The notes beneath the pieces were generated by a model. The model had not been told where the DNA came from. It worked only from the letters and a program-made list of their open reading frames with translations, and searched no databases. Below are positions 46,251 through 57,876 of a DNA stretch of 64,000 nucleotides, piece by piece. Source of the stretch: Piscicola geometra (lineage: Eukaryota > Annelida > Clitellata > Hirudinida > Piscicolidae); assembly GCA_943735955.1 (NCBI GenBank), contig OX030961.1, positions 876,001-940,000 on the forward strand. The letters are read 5' to 3'. The translations under genes were made by a program, and so were the position numbers. Each line of letters starts with the position of its first letter. The stretch's first letter is position 1.

Positions 46251-47643
46251 ATGTCTACATCTACCTGTTCTCTTGACATAATTCCAACTTATTCGATTAA
46301 TGAATTGTCTGATATTTTTTACCCTATAATTATTTTCATTGTTAATCTGTCTCTCTCTACTTCTAAATTCCCGACTTTATAAAAAGCATCTGTTATCATA
46401 CAAACATTAATAAATAATTCTTCAGACCCATCTCAAATATCTAATTATAGACCTATTTCTAATCTATTATTCATCTCCAAATTAATAGAAAAAGTAGTTT
46501 ATCAACAAATACACTCATATTTAAATGATAACTCTCTCATCCCTTCATTACAATCTGGTTTTCGTTTAGGCCATAACTGTGAATCGTCCCTCTTGAAAAT
46601 TTATAATGACCTCATTTATGCTTTTGATAATAAAAAAATGCTCTGTACTTGTCTGCTTAGATGACTCTGCAGCTTTTGATACTGTTGACCACTCATTACT
46701 ACTCCTATTACTTAAAATAAAGTTCAATATTAATGATTCTTCGTTTTTATGGATTATGTCATATTTATCTAATAGATCTGTTTATGTTTCTTTAAATCAC
46801 TGTTCCTCTACCCCATCTACTTACACATATGGTGTTTCTCAAGGTTCTATTCTTGGTCCTTTGTTCTTTATTCTATACGTCTCTGAATTATCTTCAATCA
46901 TTTCCTCTCATTCTCTCAACTCCCTATCCTATGCTGACGATTCGCAGTTATATGTCAACTTCGATACATCATCATATAATACTGTTATGTCGTCTATATC
47001 TTCATGTCAATTATTTATTAAAAACTGGTCTAGCTCAATGACTTTAAAATTGAATCCACTAAAATTTGAACTTATATTTTTTGATCCATCTTATCATATT
47101 CGTAGCTTAGAATTTATTTTTGACTCAAAATTAACCTTATCAAACCAAATTCTATCAGTTAATAAATCTTGCTATTTTCATCTCAGATGTATCAGACAAT
47201 TATTACCTTACTTAGATGACCCTTCTTTAAAGATGTTAGTCTCTGCACTTGTTTTTATCTCGAATTGACTATTGTAATTCACTCTATTATAATTTACCCA
47301 AATGTAATTCAAACCTATTAAATAAAGTATTTAATTCTGCAGCTAGAGTCGTTAGCCATACTCCTATTTATCACCACAATACACCCTCTCTCATCTTATT
47401 ACATTGGCTCCCTATCGAATTTAGGATTATATTGAAAATCTGTGTTTTTATGTTTAAATTAAAAACTCCTAGTATCCCCAATATACCTCAAATCATTAAT
47501 TTCTCACCCTCATAGAAGTAATTTAAGATCATCCACTCAAAATCATTATTTCATCCCTTCGATTAATAACTCTTGCTAAACGTTCATTCCATTATGCAGG
47601 TCCAAATATTTGGAACTCATTACCTTTTTATTTAGTTTGGCAT

Positions 47644-50600
47644 TTATTCATCTCGTGAGATGATGATAGCCCTCTGATGTGTTCTTTGGCGGCAGCTTCT
47701 GGAGTGGCTCAGCAGACCGATCCTGGATCGACAGTCTCTGCTGCAGCGGCTGCAGGTGAAGTCGGATGGAGGATCGAGAGCCTGATTCTGCTGCCTCATT
47801 TTTCTTCTTTGCCTTCGGGATTCCAGATGTTGCCTGCGTTCTTCCTCGCCCATTTTGATTTTTTTATGGACAGTCTGGCGCCAGCCCTTCCGGTCATCGG
47901 CTAGCTCTACCCATCTGCCAGGGTCGATACCCGTAAGTTTGAGGTCGCGTTTGCAGACGTCTTTGAAGCGTAGTTGCGGGCGACCACCTGGACGATGTCC
48001 TGTAGTCAGCTCGCCATAGGGAATGTCCTTGGGTATGCGACCTTCTTCCATTCGACGCACGTGACCCAGCCAGCGTAGACGTCTTTGGCATAGAAAGAGG
48101 TGTATGCTGAGTGATTGGGCTTGATTGAGTACGGCTGTGTTGGTGACTTTGTCTTGCCATGTTATGCCAAGGATGCGTCGGAGACAGCGAAGATGAAAGC
48201 TTTCGAGACGATTTTCTTGCCTGGCATAGGTGGTCCAGGCTTCGCTGCCATACAACAGAGTGCTGAGAACGCTGTCTGGTACACCTTGAGCTTGGTCTTA
48301 AGTGTCAGTTGCTCAATCTGGCCATGACGCTGGCTGCTTTGGCAAGCCTCTTGTCAGTCTCGATGTCGAGGGATGAACTGCTAGTAATGACGGAGCCCAA
48401 GTATGTGAACGTATCAGTGGCCTCCAGCACCTGATTGTCGATTGTGATTGAGGGTGGAGCCGGGATGTCTTGACCCATAATGTTGGTTTTCTTGATACTG
48501 ATGGTCAGACCGAATTCCCTGCAAGCCTGAGCAAAGCGATTCATCAGCTGCTGAAGGTTTTCCTCCGTGTGTGACACCAGGGCCGCATCATCAGCGAACA
48601 GCATGTCTCTAAGGAAGACAGTGCGAATTTTTGTCTTTACCTTAGGCGTGCCATGTTCAGGAGTTTCATGTCACTTCAGATGTGTAAATGGACACCTTCG
48701 GCAGACTCTTTAAATGCAAAGTTCAGCAGCATCGAGAAGAAGATGCCGAATAATGTAGGCGCTAGCACACAACCCTGTTTGACCCCACTCTTACTTATGA
48801 AGGATTCTGAAGTCTCCCCGTCGTAGCTGACCACACCTTGCGTGTTTTCGTGATAAGAAGATGTAATGTTGAGCAGCCGAGGTGGACAGCCGATCTTCTT
48901 GGGTAGCCGAAACAGGCCGTTCCTGCTTACAAGGTCGAGTGCCTTGGTTAGGTCGATAAAGGCGATATACAACGACATCCGCTGCTCCCTGCACTTTTCC
49001 TGGAGCTGACGCACGGAGAAGATCATGTTTTTATTTTTATAGTCTTTATTGATCACGGTTTGACAGACGAAGGCCATGTTACATGTTGCATAAGATACTA
49101 GATAATAGTAGATAATTACAGGATACTGTCGACTGTGGATCTTCCTGATCTGAAGCCGCATTGCGATTCAGGATACACACGACTTGCTAGGACTTGGAGA
49201 CGGTTGAGGAAAACGCGTGCGAAAGCTTTACCCACGACGCTTAACAGTGAGATGCCCCTGTAGTTGTTGCAGTTGCTGCGGTCGCCCTTGTTCTTATACA
49301 GAGTGCCAATCTTGGCATTGTGCATGTCATGTGGAACTCTACCTTCTCTCCAACATAGGCAAAAGAGCTTATGAAGTGGCTTCAGTAAAGATGGTTTTTA
49401 AGACATCGATATCTTTGCTGAGTTCGTCCATGGTCAGCTCGACATCCAGCTCCTCCAAGACTGGCTAGTCTTCAATAGCGTCCAGTGCTATCTGAGTCAC
49501 AGAGTTTTCTTTGGAATAAAGTTCCAGATAGTGTTCGACCCAATTTGCCATTTGCTTGTCTTTGTCTGTGATGGTCTCTCCTGATTTGGACTTTAGGGGT
49601 GCAGTCTTCTTTGCTGACTTGCCTGTTGCTTTTTTGATGCCTTCATACATGCTCCTTACGTTGCCAGCGTCTGACGCTTGTTGAATGCTATTCGCCAGTT
49701 AAAGCCAATAGTCATTTGCGCAGCGTCGAGCCGTCTGCTGGGCCTCTCTTCGGGCAGCTTTCAACTCTTCGAAGGTGGACTGACTCGGGTCGCGTTTGTA
49801 TTCGATCAATGCCTTTCTCTTGGCGTCAATGACAGGCTCTAGATCTGCCGCATTCGCTTCGAACCAATCAGTGTTCTTGTGTTCCTTTTCACCATACGTG
49901 AGTAAAGCAGTTCTGAAGATGGTATTCCGGAGCGAGTTCCATCTGACTTCCGCATTAGGCTCTTGGTCGCAGTGTTGCAGCTCCCCCAGCCGATCTATGA
50001 ACTCCTGGTTTTTGGCCTGATGGGTGGTCTGATAGGTGTTGATTTTTGGCTGTCATTTCTTCTTGGAGAGGTGGAGCCTCTTGGGGCGCAACTTTATCCT
50101 TGAAGCGATCAGAGAGTGGTCTGTATCGCAATCGGCACTATGATAAGCTCTGGTGCTGCAGACGTTGTTCAACGAGTTGTGCCTGGTGATGATCAAGTCC
50201 AGTTGATGCCAGTGATTTGATCTTGGATGTATCCAGGACATTTTGTGACATGCTTTGTTCTGGAAGTACGTGTTTGTTACGCACAGGTTGTGGTGGCAAC
50301 AGAATTCGAGTAGTCTCTGGCCGTTTTCGTTTATTTTCCCGATGCCATGGTGACCCAGTACATTTGGCCATGAGTCGTGGACAGAGCCAACACAGGCGTT
50401 AAAATCTCCCAGAAGGTAAAGGTGTTCAGAAGCAGGAACTGTGGCAACAACGCTGCTTAGTTGTTCCTAGAATTGATCTTTTGTCTCGGCGCTGGCCTGC
50501 ATGGTCGGTGCATAGAAGCACAATAGATTAGCAGTGCCAGATGCTGTGAGAAGGCGTAGAGTGAGGATTCTCTCTGTGCCGCGGGAAGGAGGTTCGGACA

Positions 50601-50874
50601 TACAAAGCAGGGTGTTCTTGATGGCGAAGCCGACTCCGTGTTCCCTGGTCTTCTCTTCTCTTTTTCCTTGCCAAAAGAACGTGTAGTGTTTCTCCCTCTG
50701 GAAGACGCGTTTCCTGTAGGGCTGCAACGTCGACGTTTAGTCTGTGCAGCTCATGATCAATGACTGCAGTCTTGCGAAGGTCTTCAATCTCACGAAGGTC
50801 ATCACTCAGTCCAGTGCGCATAGAACGTACGTTCCATCTTGCGATACGGAGAGCTGGAATCTCCATCTTTTTGT
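47644..50874 (-). pseudogene. LINE-A copy 2 endonuclease + RT (broken)
   Basis: Protein order on the minus strand: endonuclease start 'MEIPALRIARWNVRSMRTG' (50866), including 'LRKTAVIDHELHRLNV', which is longer than copy 1; frameshift near 50700; 'HGVGFAIKNTLL'; an in-frame TAA at 49701-49699, the same codon position as in copy 1; RT from 'MYEGIKKATGKSAKKTAP' (49650) to 'GFRSGRSTVD'; insertion; 'MIFSVRQLQEKCREQ', 'SGVKQGCVLAPTLF', 'LFADDAALVSHTEENLQQL', 'RLRWLGHVRRMEEGRIP' and the final Cys/His finger (47644). Most RT motifs are intact despite breaks. Confidence 0.85.
49029..49129 (-). mobile_element. Short SINE-like insertion in LINE-A copy 2
   Basis: About 100 bp interrupt the codons between 'SGRSTVD' and 'MIFSV', which are adjacent in copy 1. 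On the minus strand it ends ...GACTATAAAAATAAAAA (A-rich tail) and contains CATGGCCTTCGTCTGTCAAA, also found in the SINE-like unit at 9660-9880. Confidence 0.7.
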
Positions 50875-51654
50875 ATTTGTAGTTGTTTGGTGCGTGAAGA
50901 TAACGGCCTGCTTGTTGAGCTGTGCTCTAAGCTCCAGGCACCCACTGAAGCAGGCAGGCCGTGACGGGTAACACTTTATTGACCGGGGGCTGCCCGGCTT
51001 AGGACGGGTGGTAGTTACCATGGGACTGCGAGGGTCCCTCCCACAATTGAAGACAACCTGTGGCGTCCAGCTCTACGCCAATTGAGCAAGGGCTTGTAAC
51101 CCGTAAACTGCTGTTTTCTTGTTTGTGCTCTCACCGTAAGCGAGAGTGGAGTGACATTTCCAGGGCACTAGCCTGGGCAAAGCGTGTGGAGGTCTTGTGC
51201 TGCTCAAACAACAGGACCCCCCTCTCGGCTTCGTCGACTAGATCCAAGTCGGTGCAAGCACCACGCTTAGAGCCGACTTGGCTGCAGAAGTTGCCGGAAA
51301 GACATCATAGATGACGATATACCGCCTTAGGGACTCCGACTCCTGATTTTTCCTCGGAGTTGACTCCCGAAGCCTTTTCCATGAATGGATAGCCTGCAAA
51401 GCAGCAGTGATTGGTAGTCAGAGTTTTCTTTCTCCTAGATGGGTTGCCTTCTCAGGCTGACGAGCCTCATCTGCCTGAAGCGACTGATTTAAGGCGCCAG
51501 TGACCCGTCTTCACCCCTTACCTTGCCAGTAGAAGCAGTTCCGCCGAGAGCAGGCCAGGAGTTAGACTTAGTTGTCAGTGTCAGTACCCCGTAAAGAAGC
51601 ACTTTAGAGGCAGCGGGAGCTTACCTCCACTGTCACCCCCTGGCTATGACAACC

Positions 51655-51850
51655 TTGGAACCAGGACAAAAATTATCTGCTGTAGTAAAAGATGTTCTGA
51701 TAAGAATTATGCTACCCATAGAAAACCTCATAGCTCAGACTTATGACGGCGCTGCTAACATAAGCGGCCGATATAACGGTTTTCAGGCTATTATCAGCAG
51801 TGAGCATCCGCTTGCATTGTTTTTCCACTGTTCTGCACAGCGCCATCTTA
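51655..51850 (+). pseudogene. ZMYM/hAT-like transposase fragment
   Basis: 'VVKDVLIRIMLPIENLIAQT' and 'YDGAANISGRYNGFQAIISS' closely match the pseudogene at 35.0-35.6 kb ('VKDFLIRIMLPI', 'YDGTANMNGRYNGCQAI'), but on the plus strand. It starts directly where LINE-A copy 2 ends, so it may be a piece of an older element hit by that insertion. Confidence 0.75.
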
Positions 51851-51859
51851 TTTAACTAC

Positions 51860-51985
51860 ATCTAATTAATTATTTACTTTTCGTAAGGATCTGAAGACAC
51901 ACCTGTTTAAAAAATTAATTTACGAGCACTCTTGAATTTGATTAAAAAGCGCTATAGAAATGTATTTGATTGAAGTAGGGTGGAG
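51860..51985 (+). mobile_element. LINE 3' end (CR1/L2-like)
   Basis: Encodes 'FRKDLKTHLFKKLIYEHS' then stop (family end: FR..LKTYLF), followed by AAAAAGCGCTATAGAAATG and TTGATTGAAG tail. It could be the displaced tail of LINE-F, which is cut before this motif at 47640. Confidence 0.55.
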
Positions 51986-52019
51986 CTCCGGTAAAGGTCA
52001 GTGCAGGCAAAAAATTATC

Positions 52020-52189
<170 letters not shown>

Positions 52190-52369
52190 TAGCTTTTTAT
52201 AGCGCTCTTTCTTCAAAGTCAAGAGCGCTCAGGGACTGAGCAATCACCGCAAAGGGACTTGGTTGGAGAACTCCAACTTGCACTTCAGAAAAATTAAATG
52301 ACTTTTTTCTGGTATCAATTTATAGTTTATTAATTATTATATAAAGACTTTCAATGATTTTGAGAATTT

Positions 52370-52640
52370 AGCAGTTTTTGAATGAATTCTGTAAATTTTG
52401 AAAGTAAATTCTGTAAATTTTAAAAGTAAATTCTGTTAATTTTAAAAGTAAATTCTGCAAATTTCAAAAGTAAATTTTGTAAATTTTAAAAGTGAATTCT
52501 GTAAATTTTAAAAGTAAATTCTGTAAATTTAGATTTTGTATTTGTTAAAAATAAATTCTGTAAATGTAAAAGTAAATCTGTAAATTTTGAAAATAAATCC
52601 TGTAAATTTTGTAAGTAAATTCTGTAAATGTAGGGTTGTG
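52370..52640. repeat. AT-rich minisatellite (~21 bp, TTCTGTAAATTTTAAAAGTAAA)
   Basis: About 12 imperfect units (AGTAAATTCTGTAAATTTTA). No coding content. Confidence 0.85.
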
Positions 52641-52807
52641 GAAGAAACGCAGATTTGCGGACTGCGGATCGCAATGAATAAGTGTCCATTTATAATTTAG
52701 TACAAGAAAAATACAAATTTGATAGTTTTATTGACAGAAAAAATGCCAATTTATATTTTTGTTTACAGAAAATGCCACTTCATGAAGAATTATGATTTAC
52801 ATTCTGA

Positions 52808-52975
52808 TCCAAAAATCAGGTAATCCTAGGAGACCTTATCCTATGGGACCTCATCCTTGGAGACCCTGTCGTGGAGACCTCATCCCGTGGATACATAATC
52901 CTAGGAGACCTCCTGCTAGGAAAACTCCTTCTGTGGGGATCTCATCCTGTGGAGATCTCATCTTCTGGACATTTC
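52808..52975. repeat. Degenerate tandem repeat (GGAGACCTCATCCT)
   Basis: Roughly ten diverged units of 14-17 bp. Confidence 0.75.
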
Positions 52976-52984
52976 ACTGAAAAA

Positions 52985-53034
52985 CTTTTAATATCACTCA
53001 ATGAGTCCCGCGGGTACCCGGTCCGACCTCTAAT
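52985..53034. mobile_element. Isolated hAT terminal end
   Basis: CCGCGGGTACCCGGTCCGACCTCTA is the right end of the hAT family (as at 27.7 and 46.2 kb), written here in two pieces: CCGCGGGTACCC and GGTCCGACCTCTA. No matching left end nearby, so it is a truncated remnant. Confidence 0.75.
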
Positions 53035-53193
53035 AGTCACTATATAATACGTTAAAAATGCATAATATTCATTTATTTTTAAGTTCTTATAAAACAATTT
53101 TTGTGAAATAATTCAATAAAAAAATATGGAGACATGATAAATGTTTTACAATTCTTACGGAAGTCTTCACATGCACACATATATATTATATGC

Positions 53194-53197
<4 letters not shown>

Positions 53198-53231
<34 letters not shown>

Positions 53232-53352
53232 ACACACTCACAAACACACACACACGCACAACCACACATACACGCACACAAACACGCACAACCACACACA
53301 CATACACGCACGTACACGCATGCACGCACGCACACACTCAAACACACACAGA
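53198..53352. repeat. Imperfect CA-rich microsatellite
   Basis: CACACA runs interspersed with CATACA, CGCACA and CAACCA. Confidence 0.95.
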
Positions 53353-54010
53353 AAGAGAGAGAAGCAATGAAATTATTTTTAGGTATTAACTCTCAGGAAC
53401 TGAAGAAGCAAATCTGAGAGGGAATAGCTCTATTGATCCTCCACGAGTTACTTAAACATTCTCAACCATCCATTCCAGCATCCACTTAAAGCGGATTAGC
53501 TTTAAAGCTATAACCCAATCTTTCAAAAAGTTTTGCTAGCGATTTTGGATAAATAGAATTTTCTGAGACGTTGTAAGGTTTTATATCGTTTATTCAACTT
53601 AAAAGTCTTTCAAATGGAATTTAGTTCGTGCTTCGAAGGCGTTGAAAAACGAATAAAGTTTTTTGAAGACCTGATCAGGTTTTGAGGCACGTTCGATCTG
53701 CAAGTGAGTCCACGTGATGCCACTGTAACCTTCATTTGGCGTGTAGATTTCCACCGAGACTGAATGTTTTGTTTGACTCAAAAACGCAAATTCTATCAAG
53801 GCAACCATCTCAGTTTCGGGCCGAAATGGACTTAGACCGAAATTGAAAATTGAGTTTCAGGAAAAAAAGAAACTAAGACGAAACAAATAAAATATTTTCG
53901 GCTAAAACGAAATAATAATGAAACAACAAAATATCATTTAAATATGTTAATTGAGTCATTTATATATTTATTTAGAATGTAAAATATTTTTTTTTGCAAA
54001 AAAAATATGT
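53353..54010. other. Non-coding DNA; one uncertain ORF
   Basis: A minus-strand ORF at 53808-53599 ('EIYTPNEGYSGITWTHLQIE') has protein-like composition but no recognised family. Confidence 0.3.
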
Positions 54011-54059
54011 AGGGGAGAGCGGGGCAAGATGCTCATTAGTATTATGACTTTTTTGTGAC

Positions 54060-54690
54060 CTCGTGTTCTTGAGTAATAAATCGATAAATCATCATACATA
54101 ATTAAAAAAAATAATTTTAAATTCTACATTTTCTCAAAAATGTCACTCATAAACCATAAGTTCAAATGTATTATATATGAATATTAGAGTTAGGACTTTT
54201 AGGGTTAGGGTTAAGGTTAGGTTTTAAACCTTTTGTCAAATAATTAATTTCTTCAAAAGTAATGAAAATATGTTTGATTCGGATTAACATTCAAAAAAGG
54301 TCCTCCACCACACTCTATCTTTGAAAAAGTATATAAACCTTGCATACTATTTTAAAGATTTTCTATAGTGAAGGACATTTTTAAAGAATTAATCAAAATA
54401 AAAATTATTTTCATTAATTTGAGCGAAGGTTCATCGATATATAAAACAGGAAATTAATTATTCAACAAAAAGAAAAAAGTCATAACCCTTAGTAATTCTC
54501 ACCTACTATTTCAAGGATTTCATGTAGTGAGAGACCTTTTTTGAAAATTAATTTAAAAAAATAATTTTCATTAAATTTGAGCAAAATTTCATCGATTTAT
54601 AACATCGGAAATTATCTGACAAAAAGTTACAGTCATAACCATAATGTTCATAGTTGTTTTTAAAATATAAAGGCACTACAGAATTTTTAA
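54060..54690. repeat. Subterminal ~150-bp repeats of the candidate transposon
   Basis: Motifs 'CATCGAT(A/T)TATAA.A', 'CAAAAAG', 'AGTCATAACC' and 'TTTCA..GA.TT..TGTAGTGA' recur with spacing of about 150 bp (GTCATAACC at about 54480 and 54632). A short GGGTTAGGGTTA is at 54200. Confidence 0.65.
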
Positions 54691-54735
54691 AAATACGATT
54701 TTGTCGAAAATATTAATATAATTTATTTAAAATAT

Positions 54736-56270
54736 TTGTTTGCTAACTTGCATTACGTTTGTAGCCGCATGGGACAGGAAGAAGATATTGCTGTCTTTAA
54801 CCTCATTCAGGAATGGAAACTCCAAGAAGAAATTAATTTTATGAGTTTTGACACTACTGCAAACAACACAGGCATTCGTTCTGGGGCATGCAAACTACTT
54901 GAGGAAAGACTGGGTCGTAATCTGATGAGCCCTGCTTGTAAGCATCACACTATGGAGCTTATTGCAGCAAATGTTTTGTATTGATGGAGCCATCCAGTGG
55001 CCAATATATAAAGTTGTTTCAAAGATATGAAAGTGGACTACATACAATACAACGACGAGCATTATTAACGTGGCGTAAGCCCGGACGGGCTTCAAGCCCA
55101 TGTTGATTCCACTGCTCCCATTCTCAATCCAACTGGGGATGATCTCGTTCAGCAGCAGTCAGCAAAGTTTCAGTCCAGAGATGACTAACATGAGCTACTC
55201 AGTTGTCGTTCTGTTTCTTGGAGCAGAGGCCAAGGCTGATATGCACATTCGTTCTCCACAGAGCTCGTTGGAGGGCCAAGACCAACTACTGTTTTGAAAT
55301 ATCCTTGATTCGTTTGAAACTTCAGCTGACTGATCAAGAATTGTCATCACTCGGACACTTCAACACTTTCCTTCTAAAAGTTCACCTCAAAGCCTGGCTC
55401 ACGCGTGTGCGTGTGTGGTCCATGGCCCCAAGAAAGGATCTAAAGCATCTACGTCAGTTGGAAAGCTACAAGAAGATTTACAAAGTTGTAGCTGAGGCTG
55501 CATTCGAGTTCTTTAGTCGACACTTGTGGTATTTAAATGAAACTCTAGTTGCTCTATCATTTTTTATCCTAAATTGTCAGCTCTTCTTCTCCCGAAAAAG
55601 ACACAAAAGACCGTCTCGCCGCGGTATGCATCGGACTCGTCGCAACATAAACTCGTCGCAATTTTTTTTTATTTATTTAAATTTTGTGAATAAATATGAT
55701 TATAAAAACTTATTAATAGTGAAATTAAAAATTTACTCGTCGAAACAGGCTAAATGTAGGCTAAAAACTCGTCGCGAAAATTTTTAGCCTGTTTCGTACG
55801 TTAGGCTACATTTAGCCTGTTTCGTACGTTAGGCTACATTTAGCCTGTTTCGACGAGTAAATTTCTAATTTCACTATTAATAAGTTTTTATAATCATATT
55901 TATTCAAAAAATCAATATTAAAAAAATAATAATAATTTCGCGACGAGTTCATGTTGCGACGAGTCAAATGCAATTCCTCGCCGCCTTGACCTCCACCCTG
56001 TTCTGCTTCAAAGAAGATTGTGTGACATTATGTCAGAAAACACAAAGAACCTATTTAGAGCATTATACATATCTCAAAGATTCTTTAAAAAGTCTTGATA
56101 CATGGGACTGCAACAATGATTATATTGTTGGTCAGAGGAAGGCTAACAGTTTGAAATTGGTGAACGATGCAGCTGTGCGCAGAATGGCTTTAATACAAGC
56201 ATTCAATTGTGTGTTGTCTAGCCAAGAAGATCAAAAACAATTTTTGCTCCAAATTGTAGAAAAACACTGA
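54736..56270 (+). pseudogene. Transposase-like protein of an unclassified invertebrate family
   Basis: Pieces: 'FMSFDTTANNTGIRSGACKL' and 'LEERLGRNLMSPACKHHTME' (54835-54960); after breaks 'IRSPQSSLEGQDQLLFEISL' region, 'FNTFLLKVHLKAWLTRV', 'APRKDLKHLRQLESYKKIYK' and 'AFEFFSRHLWYLNETLVALS' (55240-55570); after a MITE, 'LFRALYISQRFFKKS'-type sequence and 'LVNDAAVRRMALIQAFN' (56157-56210). I recall this FDTT..NTG / GAC.LLE..LGR / ACRHH.ME pattern in many predicted proteins of cnidarians and arthropods, usually unnamed. The conserved D, E and HH make a nuclease/transposase plausible (inference). Broken by at least three indels. Confidence 0.6.
55634..55965. mobile_element. Palindromic MITE inserted in the transposase-like gene
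   Basis: Left GACTCGTCGCAACATAAACT and right AGTTCATGTTGCGACGAGTC are near-perfect inverted repeats. The arms continue (AATAAATATGATTATAAAAA / TTTTTATAATCATATTTATT; TTACTCGTCGAAACAGGCTA / TAGCCTGTTTCGACGAGTAA) so almost the whole 332 bp can fold. The centre holds two to three copies of CGTACGTTAGGCTACATTTA. Flanking ATGCA on both sides may be the target duplication. Coding sequence resumes after it. Confidence 0.85.
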
Positions 56271-56660
56271 CATGAGTTTCCGAACTCTAACAAATCTCAT
56301 TTTAATCATGCTTTCGTAAAAAAAAACATTAAAAAAAATAATTTTAATAATTTTTTAAGTTAAAAGTAGTTTTCTGAATAAATTCAAGCTTGTTATATTT
56401 TTAATATAAAAAAGATGAAGAAATGTTTCTGAATAATTTAGATATTGCAAGCTTTCTTAACTAGCGAAACTAAAAGCAATATAAAAAACAGATTTTGGCG
56501 TTAGGCGGTTACAAACGAAATGAAAGTTATAAAGAAATAATTATAAATAAGTCAAATGAATATTGTTGACAAAATGATGTTTTTAAAAATTATATAGCGC
56601 TTTATATTTTACAAAAACCCATGCGCATCTTGTCCCCCGAATGGGCACCTTTCTCCGCTT

Positions 56661-57517
56661 TTGCCTATATCATGCGTCTAGATTCTAGAGCAGTGAAGGA
56701 CCTGCCAGTGGACCTAATAAACCAAGTTTTGACAGTTTTTTAGCATTTAAAAAGAAGAGCTCATGAAAAACTTAATAGATGCAAAGATATTTGTGTATTC
56801 CATTGTTAAACTTCTTCAATGAATCGCAAATAATGTACAAGAAAAATACTTGTTAGATGGGCAAGATGGCTATTTGAGTACCTTCGGTTAGAATCGTTTT
56901 TTAATTTAGAAAACGTTCGATTAGAAAAGTGAAAATGATAGTGAACATAAGTATGATATTGAGGTATATAAAAGAAGTCTACATATATTCTCACTTTGAA
57001 CTCTGCCTTTATCTCAAGTCATTGAGAGGCCCATAAGTTATAGCCTATAACGAGTCATGAAACCGTCTTTCAACAACGCTAATGAAACCATCAAGTACTT
57101 TCACGCTTGTCACTTCATCAATCACTTCATAGCTTTTAAAATTTTAAGTCTTTGGCTGAAAAAAATATAAAACAAAATGTTGTTCAAAATTTATAGTTAG
57201 CAAAATAAATAAAAAAATCAGGATATGAAGATTATAAATTCGAAAGCTCACTCGCATGCAGATGTTTCAACGTATGCTTCGGAAGCACTGAGCATCGTCT
57301 TGCAACCAATTCTGCAACAGACGAACTCTGGCAGCTCCTTGCGCTGGAAGCAAATTTAGATAATACAATTTTGTTTTCAGAAAAGGCTCAATAGGAAAAA
57401 CACATAAATGATTTGTAGTTTAAATTAAAATGCTAAAATTTATGTTCATTTGTATTTGCATTCACAAAACACTCAAAAATTGTAGGCACTTTATTCTTTG
57501 CCCTCACCTTTGAGACA
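56661..57517. other. Non-coding DNA between transposon and NCS locus
   Basis: AT-rich, no gene recognised. Confidence 0.4.
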
Positions 57518-57820
57518 ATGCAAAACAACATCACAGCTTTCATGCCTTCTATTCAATCAGCGGCATGCGACTTGACGTCTGCCTCGATCGCAGCGCCTCA
57601 AGCCATCGAAGCAGCATCTGAAACTTTTGTAGGCACCAAGCTGACCTCAGCAGTAAATGCTGGATTAGTCATTGAGGATTCTTCTTTCTCCTCCCACCAG
57701 TTGTTCGAGCCCTTGGTCGCCAACCTCGTGTGGAGACTTCACTCCAGAAGCAGTTCCTCCACAAACACTTCCAGCTCACCACAACTGCAACAAACCCCAG
57801 CAACACTTCAACACCACTAA
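57518..57820 (+). other. Possible coding exon upstream of NCS gene
   Basis: GC-richer open frame: 'MQNNITAFMPSIQSAACDLT', 'SASIAAPQAIEAASETFVGT', 'LFEPLVANLVWRLHSRSSSS' and a Ser/Thr/Gln tail, ending about 50 bp before the TATA box. It could be the last exon of an upstream gene or a spurious ORF. No family recognised. Confidence 0.3.
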
Positions 57821-57868
57821 AAAATAACAAGAACTATACAACAATTTACAACAACTATTCGACGAGAG

Positions 57869-57876
57869 TATAAATA
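57869..57876 (+). promoter_or_regulatory. TATA box of the NCS gene
   Basis: TATAAATA in a GC-richer context, 226 bp before the ATG at 58095. Transcription would start near 57900, giving about 195 nt of pyrimidine-rich 5' UTR. Position-based inference. Confidence 0.55.

Larger units (their letters stand above)
44366..47640 (+). mobile_element. LINE-F: CR1/L2-like element split by hAT element 2
   Basis: Plus-strand relative of LINE-B. 44366-44837: 'LLSKRSPCFDSECATLKR', 'SSSKNRWHSLSKLFNKNLPP'. It resumes after the hAT at 46251 with 'TYSINELSDIFYPIII' and 'LSTSKFP', then 'NYRPISNLLFISKLIEKVVY', 'LQSGFRLGHNCESSLL', 'DDSAAFDTVDHSLLLLLL', 'YGVSQGSILGPLFFILY', 'SYADDSQLYVN', 'LKLNPLKFELIFF', 'SRIDYCNSLYYNLPK' and 'LLHWLPIEFRIILK'. 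Several frameshifts. It is cut by LINE-A copy 2 at 47640. Confidence 0.85.
47641..51650 (-). mobile_element. LINE-A copy 2 (inverted relative to copy 1)
   Basis: Highly similar to 587-4390 but in minus orientation and with a longer 5' leader (to about 51650). 3' end at 47641 against LINE-F, 5' end against a ZMYM/hAT fragment at about 51650. Broken by frameshifts at about 48300, 48640 and 50700, and by a short insertion at 49029-49129. Confidence 0.88.
54011..56660 (+). mobile_element. Candidate DNA transposon with GGGGCAAGATG-type ends
   Basis: The left end GGGGAGAGCGGGGCAAGATG plus CTCAT (54014-54038) is echoed inverted on the right (about 56618-56660: ATGCGCATCTTGTCCCCCG), sharing GGG(G)(A/C)AAGATGC(T/G)CAT. 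Between them are subterminal repeats at 54050-54690 (about 150 bp units with CATCGAT.TATAA, CAAAAAG.....GTCATAACC), then the transposase-like gene. A second batch of the same subterminal units lies at 63.18-63.48 kb. The target duplication is unresolved. Confidence 0.55.

Noticed and set aside
53599..53808. 69-aa minus-strand ORF with protein-like composition
   Set aside because: Too short, no splice partners and no family; mentioned only as uncertain.
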